From Porites lobata (taxonomy: Eukaryota; Cnidaria; Anthozoa; Scleractinia; Poritidae), in the NCBI GenBank assembly GCA_942486035.1, contig CALNXK010000013.1, forward strand, positions 4,312,001 to 4,376,000: a stretch of DNA of 64,000 nt. The letters run 5' to 3'. Numbering within the stretch: position 1 is the first letter of the stretch; each line of letters begins with the position of its first letter. Made by a program: the position numbers and the translations under genes. Shown here in pieces: positions 56,603 to 64,000 of this stretch. Below the pieces are notes generated by a model that was given only the letters and a program-made list of their open reading frames with translations, made no database searches and was not told the origin of the DNA.

Positions 56603-56985
56603 CAGGGGCACCCGACGAGAATATAGTTCATAGCATTGTTGAACGTATTTTATTATTTAAACGGTAGATATAGGCATATTTTTGTCCCCTAAAATTTTTC
56701 ATCTGTCCGGATTTCCTAGCTGAAAGTCCTGTGATGCGAAAATTGTAGGGATCAAAACTTACCTTTTCGAAAATTTCAGCCAGAAAAAAGGCTCCCGAAA
56801 ATTCTAGGTGACGTTTTTAGGGTAAAAATCCGTTAAAAATGGGCAGTTCTACCATTCTGTAGATGTTCGAAAATCCTAGGAGAGGCAGGCAAGCAAGAAC
56901 TTTTACAACAAATGTTACGAAAATTCTAGATCTCAAATCGTCTTCCGAAGAGACATTTTCCAAAAATTGTCGTTGCATGCCCCTG
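56603..56985. mobile_element. hAT-like MITE, copy 2 (inverted)
   Basis: A 383-bp copy of the element at 9112-9510 in the opposite orientation, beginning CAGGGGCACCC and ending with its near-complement. CTCCTAA directly precedes and follows the element, a 7-bp direct repeat compatible with an 8-bp hAT target duplication that lost a base. Confidence 0.8.
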
Positions 56986-57218
56986 CTCCTAAAGCTGGGA
57001 GACCATCACCAATGCAAGGCACAACAAACAACAAATCGACGAGGACTCTGCGACATGTATACGTGTTCTACAGACTACTCCGTCAACGACTCAATTCAGA
57101 AAGCTGCTTTACTAACTTAGAACAAACGCCACTGAATCGCAGTCAACAGTTACCGGCACCGTACAAACGACTTGACTGAATCAAGCAAACCTAACTACGA
57201 GAGAACAACTGGACAACT

Positions 57219-58140
57219 GTGAGTGACTGACTGATGGGAAAGGGGAAGGTGACAAATTTCCCGTCAACGTACACAACAAAATAAACCCATCATTTAATTC
57301 GAAAGGCGAAAGTGTTGCATTTACCCTCAGCCTAGTTTACGATATCTCATCCTACAAACAGATGGAGTGGTTTTTCTTTGTTACTGCAGTCCTGCGAGAA
57401 AGAGATCGATATCGAGCTTTTCGCAGGTGTTCCATTAACCACTTAAGAAGCGAGAAGGGAATGGGGCTAAGTAAACTTTCGAAAAGACTTCTGGGACCGT
57501 TACTGGCTGACGGGTAAGTTCCTAGCAATGATCCCAGAAACAACTGCGGACCGCACACCTCGGCTCCAGTTCCTTTCTCACGTCTTAAGTGGCGAATGCA
57601 TACCACAGGGTATTTCGTTTTATTTGACTTTGTCCAATCAGAGGCTGTGGTAACATGTCATAAGCATGGAATTTCTACACTCGTTCCCTAGACGTTGTGT
57701 CGCGGGGATTCATTTGCTGCACAGCTTAACGCTACGCCTTAAAGTCGGTTGTTTTTTCAGGTTTGGATCAGCATGTTAAACGTTTTTACTTTTAGGCCAA
57801 TTTTAGAGGTAAAGGGAGTGTTTAGGCTACTGCTCCTTCTTTGCTGTTGTTGTATTGTAATTTTCTCCCCAAGAACATGCGCTGTCATAAGTTACTACAA
57901 ACACGTCTTTTTTAGCGTTGTGTACCGTGTACCAAGTGGTAATATGAAGTTCTGGGTTATGTCACAAAGAACAGGCCCTGGCGCTCTAACAATAACATAA
58001 CAGCCTGTACACAGTCAATGACAACGACACAATAGTGCATATATTGACTTATATGGAAATCGAACATCCCCTTTGTTGAGTTAATCCTTTGAATTGTCGT
58101 AAGTTAGTTTCTCCTAAACTAACCTGTAGAAAACAATAAA
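57219..58140 (+). pseudogene. remnant of a third secreted peptide gene (exon 2 deleted)
   Basis: Intron sequence and the AATAAA at 58135-58140 match gene 2, but the coding exon and its acceptor are gone. The text runs from TTTCTCCTAA directly to GTAGAAAACAATAAA, where copy A has about 170 extra bases including exon 2. No exon 1 was found upstream, so this copy is dead. Confidence 0.7.
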
Positions 58141-59792
58141 GAAAAATTGCATTCTATAATGGTGTCGTGTTTCTCATGAAGTGGGAGAAGAAGAACCGTA
58201 TTTCAGCGCCTCCCTCGACATTTAAAAACTATTACTAATATTTAATTACTGGCCGGATGTGCAAAGAGATTTAAACGACTCTCATCGACCATTTTCTCCT
58301 GAACCTTTTTAAAATGAAAACTAAGTGAGCTAGCATTTTACTCCTGTTCTCTGCATACCTATTTACATCCCAGTGTAAACAGGCATGCAAATGTGGCATT
58401 TACATCTTTTCACAGATTTATCCCTCAGTTTGCATAAATTTGAACATGAGGAAATTTGGTGCAAATCCAGTATTTCGTCCATTATTTGTGCTTCTTCGAT
58501 TAATGGAGCTTTCTAAGCTGTAGAGGCTTAAAAAGTTAAGGCTTGTATACAAACGTTAATTTTAAATATAACAGTAACTGTCCTTATTCAAAATGTTCTG
58601 ATCGAAAGCTGAAAAATGGTTACAGAGTGCGCGGCACGGTTTCCAACTAATGTGCGCCAAAAAAGGAATGAGTGAAACTGTTTCATGTACGCAGTTAATC
58701 CTGCGTCTTGATTTGAGGTTGGGGATTATTAGGTACCTTTTTATTTCGCGCATCAGGCTGACTGTGGAATAAAACGGATGGGTAGGGAGGGTGGGTGGCT
58801 TATGAGGCTGGAGGCTAATAGGGGAAAATACATCGCTTAGTTCTCAGCAATTTGGATGCTAAAGCTAGATGTCCGCAAATCGATTCCCCGGCATAACATA
58901 ATTGAGATTCTTAAAATTTGCATTTGGATTAAAACATATTTTTCCCAAAAAAGTATCTGGCACTTTCCCTTACACTACCAATGCAAAGGACATGTACACA
59001 GGGCATCTTTTTTTTTTCCTTTTTATTCTGCATGTTACGACCTCAAAGTAAAATGAAACAAGGTTTCATTAAAACTCCAAGTACGTTACTAAGCCGTCAG
59101 CATGGTGTCTGCTTCGTCTCAGCGTTTTTCTCTACACTGCATCTGTTTAAATGCCCTAAAATGAAGGATACAAGTAAATTTTCAGTAAAAAAAATCATAG
59201 TCATACTTTAGTATCCTGCTTGTCAAAATGAAATATCATTTTTATTTTTAGCTGTAAAAATTCTGAAAATAACTTTTCTTCAAGTTATTGACATCGTTAA
59301 AGCCTGAAATTATATACTGACAGAAAACGCCATTCCTCTCTTCTTTGTTTCAGTTTCTTACCAAGCATAAGTCACTACTTATTACTTTTGTGTATTTTGC
59401 TTTCCCAAAAAAGGTCAGCGGATTTGTTTATTATTCTTTCGTAAATTGGGCGTAATTTCACGTGAATAAGACGAAATATGCATGAAACTGTTCTTTAAGT
59501 CCAGTGTCCTGTTGAATGTTAAATGTTGTTTTTTTAAAGTCCGATTCGTGTGGACGGGGCCTCAAACCACTCTGGATAGCAGTTTTAAAAAGACGTGGTT
59601 CCCTTGAGCGGATTCACTCACTTCGCGATTTTAATTGTGTGGACGGGAAAAAGAAAATAAAATACTGTATGCGGTGTCAAAAATATCCCAATGGGAGTGG
59701 AAGGGTCCTGAGAGTAATATCACATGACCAGCTGTACTGGGGAAAAAAAGATTTACACTGGCTAAAAAGGTGTATAATCGCTGGACTCTTAC

Positions 59793-60830
59793 CCTAATAG
59801 GACATCCATACAGCTCAGCACGCATACAAACAAAGCCTGACCAGCTCAAAGGATGGATTCGAACAAAGCGGGCATGGATTGGCGGGAAAAAATGATGGAC
59901 AACAATAGAATCACGATCAAAGTTTCCCCGAAGGACCTATAAAATCGAAACATCATAAAACAATTTCAGAGGAATTATAGAAAATAAAGGTGTTGGAATA
60001 TTTAATAACAACCAGCACTTTGGTTTTTTTGTTACAGTAAGAAACAAACCATTTTTTTGCAATTGTTTTTTTATCTCTAGTTTGTTTTACACCATTTGAA
60101 GAAAACGAAGATGGTTGTCGAAAGCCACGTTACTCGCCAATCTCTTACCCAGAGCCCTGCTGACCAAAAAGCCAGAGGATTCTGTTTACCAGATTGGGTG
60201 CTCTGCGCTGGGTACAAATGTCAGTGAACAGGCTTTTTTTTTTCAAGTACACACGACACAATGTGGGCTTGGTGCCGGTGCCTTTGCTTGATATCCTTAA
60301 TAAAAACATCATTTTGATTCAACACTTAAATCACCAATGCTCTGACTGAGGAAAGTTTTTTTATATTTATATTCGAGCCAAAAGACGAGGATGTTTTCAG
60401 TTGTCAACAGTTTAACATTCATTATTTCAGTTTTTCAACTTTAGAGATGCTTTAGGTGGCTAAGTTTTTTCTGAGGCCGTTGTAATGAGTATAGTGTTAT
60501 TTACCTTTATTTTACCGCGTACTGTGTACTGGACCCAATAGGAACCTGTGAGGCTGTAAGATATTGAGTAGCTGGTCGGCCATTGGTTGGAATCTTGCCT
60601 TCCTTGCGTGGCTACTTTAGTGACGGTGGTGGGATTTCCGAGATCGATCTGCAACCATTCTTTGTTGTTACTTGTCTTTGCACACCAGGCTCCAGCCTTA
60701 CCAGACCTGGCTACCAGGTTCAAACGGCCGAGATGGGCTGCGTGGGCACTGTTGTGAATGGTCGACGCAGTTATGGCGCTGTCTTGAATTCGGCCATCTT
60801 CGATTCCAAGCGACATGGAACAACGGTGTC
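59793..60830 (-). CDS. discoidin domain B (two exons), duplicate of domain A
   Basis: Exon a is 60830-60505 and exon b is 59936-59793, each the same length as in domain A. All landmarks are intact (HRCSMSLGIEDG, GAWCAK, WLQIDLG, TKVATQGRQD; GNFDRDSIVVHHF, ARFVRIHPLSW, MRAELYGC). The reading frame is preserved over both exons, which suggests constraint after duplication. The donor after exon b is GTAAGAG, stronger than the GTGAGAG in copy A, and read-through does not stop early as in A. It may belong to the array at 29-41 kb across an intron of about 18 kb that contains the Polinton-like element, or to a second tandem gene. Confidence 0.78.
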
Positions 60831-61082
60831 CTTATAAAACAGAAGTTTATTCTCAATTAACGAAAAAAGGAAGAGAACACAGGGCAGTCATTAGCTAAAT
60901 AATTATCAAGATTGGACTGGTTCTGTCCAATTTTTTGTATATTTGTCAATGGTAATCTATGCTTAAGAGTTTGCTTGAATGTTTTAAGTTTCGTTATTAA
61001 TGAAAGGTAACGTTGTTTTTTACAGAATATACATCATAAAGTTAATTTTCCAGTTGGCCACTATCTCAGTGCATTGCGGGTG

Positions 61083-61400
61083 GTGTGTGTCATCGCCAAC
61101 TAGCTCTTCCACACTCCTCTTTACTCCCCTTTTTACAGCCACCTCTTCGACAATTTCATTGACAATGGCCCTCGCTTCTGGGTCGCCAAATGCGCACATA
61201 TTTGAAAGTACCATCGCCAAACTTTCCCTGTTTCTGTCGCACACGTCATGCACGTCCTTGATGACGCGACTGCTTCGCTGCTTCATCAACAGCACCTTTT
61301 CTGGAGTATCCAAATCTTCCTTTTCGCTGATTTCTTTTAGATTTGTGGAAACATTCTTGTTTTCAGCTCTTTGCGAGTTTCCACTGTTTGGCGGTGTCAT
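61083..61400 (-). pseudogene. transposon-type coding fragment, N-terminal part
   Basis: From ATG 61400 a charged frame reads MTPPNSGNSQRAENKN, continues with a Lys/Glu-rich helix and ends in VSNMCAFGDPEARAIV-like text (actual start of that segment LSNMCAFGDPEARAIVNEIV), KRGVKRSVEELVGDD. Homology to copy A resumes at 61083, so the gene is cut there. It is adjacent to an inverted repeat end (61414-61559). I read it as the N-terminal part of a mobile-element protein, but I cannot name the superfamily. Confidence 0.4.
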
Positions 61401-61413
61401 GGCCACAGATGAC

Positions 61414-61559
61414 GTAGACTACGAGTAGTCCCCCATTTTTCCTCAGAGATAGCAGAGCGTGCGAAACGCGAGCGCGCGTGAAAATCCCGCACGCGAGAAA
61501 AAGCGACACGCGGCGGGGAGAGAGAAAAATGAGGGACTACAGACAAAGCCCAAGCTTTT
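61414..61559. repeat. 145-bp inverted repeat, left copy
   Basis: Begins GTAGACTACGAGTAGTCCCC and contains the GC-rich block GAAACGCGAGCGCGCGTG. It matches the reverse complement of 63101-63245 at about 90% by eye. The pair bounds a 1.83-kb interval and the outside flanks, read on the minus strand, are GTCACCT and GTCATCT, a possible 7-bp target duplication with one mismatch. Confidence 0.7.
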
Positions 61560-62109
61560 GACCCTTCACGGCCGACTGATTTTGGAGTGTGTAGTTCGTA
61601 TCGTCTTCCAAATCAATTAAGCACATCCAATGGGATTCCTTCCCTTATTGAGCTGTCATTGCTTTTGTCATCGGTAAACTGCGGGGATATTTATTGCAAG
61701 CAAAAGAAAACCCAGATACTAATTTTCTTCACGGCTGTTTCGCGAGAAGAACTTGATAGTGTAGGCAACACACGACTTCTACTCATGCCAAAATGCTGCT
61801 TGTTCCAATCAAGTCCTTTTCTCTGACGGGTAGATTATGCTCTGGAGGAAAATGTTTTCACTGAGCAAATGTGATTTTTGCCGCTTATTTCATACTGAGA
61901 GGTCGTGACACGCATATTAATTTTCTGCGGTTATTGTTTATAGTTGGCATGATTTGCCCTCTGATGCAAAAGCATTTTCTCTGACCTCTTTTGAAAAGTA
62001 AAGCTCTGCAATGCGGCTAAATAAGGGTTTTGGGTTGTTTAATTTCTCCGGCGATTGCCTCCTGAATCTGAATAATTTTAAGCGATTTTCTTTTTGGCCG
62101 TGAATGTGA
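61560..62109. other. interior of the 1.83-kb inverted-repeat element
   Basis: Non-coding interior DNA between the left inverted repeat and the nested MULE-like MITE. No protein family is recognised. CDS-like frames here read through MITE sequence. Confidence 0.4.
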
Positions 62110-62568
62110 TAGCCTGCCACGCAGGCGTTAAGGGAGCCCCTTTTTTTATCCCTCCCCACAAACGCCTGCTCAACCGCAGACAACATTCCTTTCCCAAGCT
62201 TAGCCAATCACATTGTACTTTCCAAAGGTAATCTGATAATTAGTCGATCTGCATTAAACACTGGGAAAGCTTTCTGACCTCTAATAAATGTTAGATTCAG
62301 AGCGGCAAAAATAAGATTTAGTCAAAATTTAGAATACTCCATGCACTGCATAACCTTAGCGAAGGAAAGGAAAGAAAAGAAGGAAAACGGTAACTCTAGG
62401 GTCACGTTCAGGCGTGTTTAGCCTGTCAACACTTTATTGCACAATTGTTGATTGGTCACTTACCACGCAAATAAAACAATGGGAAAGGAATGTTGTTTCC
62501 GGTTGAGCAGGCGTTTGTGGGGAGGGATGAAAAACGAGCTCCCCTAAAAACGCCTGCGTGGGAGGCTA
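62110..62568. mobile_element. MULE-like MITE with 9-bp target duplication
   Basis: A 459-bp element with about 100-bp terminal inverted repeats starting TAGCCTGCCACGCAGGCGTT (left) and TAGCCTCCCACGCAGGCGTT (right, complement). It is flanked by a perfect 9-bp direct repeat TGAATGTGA (62101-62109 and 62569-62577). A 9-bp duplication with long TIRs is characteristic of Mutator-like elements. No transposase inside, so it is non-autonomous. Confidence 0.85.
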
Positions 62569-63100
62569 TGAATGTGACGGTTTCCTGCAATGTTTTGTCA
62601 CGCTGGGCCCAGCTCGTTAGCGTTTTTAGCAGAACGGATAGTGATATCCAAATCTCGAAGAATGGATTGCACCTTAAACTAAAACTACATTAACTATGGC
62701 GAATTGCGATGTGACTCAGTCATGAATTTTAACTGTCCCTTGTTTTTTCTGGAAAAAACTGGAGCACGTAGTTCCTCCCTTGGTGATAACTTTTGAATTA
62801 GCTTAACAGCCTTGCGACTGTTCTGTTATTCCCACTTCGTGATCAGCCAAGACCATGGTTTCGGTTCCCCACGCGAACCTCATCAGTTGCCGGGTTGGCT
62901 TTCTTCTTATTAGTTGCTTCTACAAGAGCAACTCTAGTTAATTGTCCTGTTCTGTTATTTGTTCTGCTCTAGTTATTTGTTCTGTAAATTGTGATTATGT
63001 CGAGTGTCGATAGCGGCTGGCGCGTTTTTGACAGATGTTGACAGATTTCCATGGACGAGCCAATCAGAGTTTTGCGTTGTGAGAGCAACGCATTAGTTCA
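62569..63100. other. interior of the 1.83-kb inverted-repeat element
   Basis: Short tandem similarity around TTGTTCTGTTATTTGTTCTG (about 62940-62985) and no gene. Confidence 0.4.
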
Positions 63101-63245
63101 AAACCTTGGGCTTTGTCTGTAGTCCCTCATTTTTCTCTCTCCCCGCCGCGTGTCACCTTTTCTCGCGTGGGGCGATTTTCACGCGCGCTCGCGTTTCGCA
63201 CGCTTTACTATCCCTGAGGAAAACGGGGGACTACTCCTAGTCTAC
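63101..63245. repeat. 145-bp inverted repeat, right copy
   Basis: Reverse-complement partner of 61414-61559, ending ACTACTCCTAGTCTAC. Together they probably form the TIRs of a non-autonomous DNA transposon that carries the MULE-like MITE inside it. Confidence 0.7.
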
Positions 63246-63500
63246 AGGTGACGACGTCTTGTTCGTTGGTGTCGTTGGCATTTCCAAGCGCCGTGAAGCA
63301 CGTGGTCGTTTGTTTACTTCCTTTTCGTTTTCTTCGTCAACAGAAATGTTACTGAGATCTATTATGTTCAGCAAATCTCTCAGCCGTGAAATGAACTCAG
63401 AGCTTTCCGAAGAAGAACGGCGAAGCAAAGTGGTTATCAACCCAAACGAGGAACAGACAATTTCCGTTGCATTTGAAGACTTCTTGTTAGAGTAATGGCG
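63240..63500 (-). pseudogene. coding-like fragment upstream of the inverted repeat
   Basis: The minus-strand frame contains FISRLRDLLNIIDLSNISVD, then a basic KEVNKRPRASRR and PTTPTNKTSS, and runs into a stop inside the inverted repeat. It has the composition of real protein and may be the upstream part of the gene interrupted by the 1.83-kb element (continuing at 61400), but no homology was recognised. The plus strand is also open here (63259-63495). Confidence 0.3.
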
Positions 63501-63933
63501 GCCATCTTGCAGCCGAATGTGGGCACTGTCGATTGTTTGAAAATCGCCTGGAAAACTGGCGACAACAGGCGACCGCTTATAATATTGTGTCGGCGTTGAT
63601 CCACAAACTCTCGAACAAAGAATGTACCAATTCAATTGTGGATTTAATTCGGGGCTGATGACCCGAGTGAAGGGCGAGAAATCCTGCCTCGGTGCCATTC
63701 TACAGCTACTAAAACACGCGCGTTTGAAATACGAAACTGCAAAGAAAAGAACATGACATTCGAAAATTGACATAGTAATATTATCCTGATGCTAAATCGA
63801 GAGTGTTGATAACTTGAGCCAGTCGGCCTATGACATATTAAATGAGATTTACTACCGGATTATCACACCCGAAAGAGACTAGCCCAGCGGGCTTGATACT
63901 TACAGTACAAACCACTTGTGTCTTCTCATGAAC

Positions 63934-64000
63934 GAAAAAAGGAAGAGAACACAGGGCAGTCATTAGCCAAATAATTATCAAGATTGGACTGATTCTGTGT
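63934..64000. repeat. segmental duplication, copy C (cut by the window end)
   Basis: The last 67 bases match 60858-60925 and 30377-30443 nearly perfectly, in the same orientation, starting just upstream of the acceptor of discoidin exon a. More of this copy should follow beyond the window. Confidence 0.8.

Larger units (their letters stand above)
57219..61083. repeat. segmental duplication, copy B
   Basis: It corresponds to 23486-30597. It retains the 3' intron of the peptide gene, its poly(A) signal and the two discoidin exons, but lacks the four insertions seen in copy A and has lost peptide exon 2. Homology ends abruptly at 61083, where a transposon-type coding frame begins. Confidence 0.85.

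Noticed and set aside
1..64000. CRISPR array or bacterial operon
   Set aside because: No regularly spaced short repeats and no compact operon structure; splice-signal-bounded exons show the DNA is eukaryotic.

Overview
This is eukaryotic, AT-rich, intron-rich genomic DNA. The combination of discoidin (F5/8 type C) gene arrays, a tRNA-derived SINE, many small foldback (MITE-like) elements and a Polinton-like element points to a cnidarian, most likely an anthozoan such as a stony coral. That assignment is inference; no rRNA or mitochondrial gene is present to confirm it. Most of the window is intron, intergenic DNA and repeats. No long intact open reading frame exists, so genes were assembled from splice signals and homologous reading frames.

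Layout. 1-12.8 kb: no recognisable gene; a tRNA-derived SINE (about 5.93-6.14 kb), a two-unit tandem repeat and a hAT-like MITE (9.11-9.51 kb). 12.8-26.7 kb, plus strand: two tandem paralogous two-exon genes for small secreted peptide precursors (67 and 73 aa). Each has a TATAAATA box, a signal peptide, a Lys-Arg-Gln processing site and an identical two-cysteine core, ICAAARALDC. I do not recognise this family. 29.3-41.1 kb, minus strand: a gene built of five consecutive discoidin domains, each split over two exons with the same intron phases; one domain has an extra intron and a frameshift. A further discoidin domain (59.8-60.8 kb) lies in a diverged duplicate of the 23.5-30.6 kb segment, and a third copy of that segment begins at 63.93 kb.

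44.18-52.86 kb: an 8.7-kb element with about 1.08-kb terminal inverted repeats carrying a decayed Polinton-type protein-primed DNA polymerase B, a VLTF3-like remnant and several small virus-type genes, all broken by stops and frameshifts. Integrase, packaging ATPase and major capsid genes were not found. Its TIRs contain a nested foldback module of about 375 bp.

53.0-54.2 kb, minus strand: a predicted third two-exon small secreted protein unrelated to the first pair. 56.6-64 kb: a second hAT-like MITE copy, the second copy of the segmental duplication (in which the peptide gene has lost its coding second exon), and a nest of transposons including a MULE-like MITE with a perfect 9-bp target duplication.

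The secreted peptide genes and the discoidin gene are convergent neighbours that were duplicated together. Comparing the two copies gives empty sites that date several insertions. The most promising undescribed items are the peptide family and the compact Polinton-like element.
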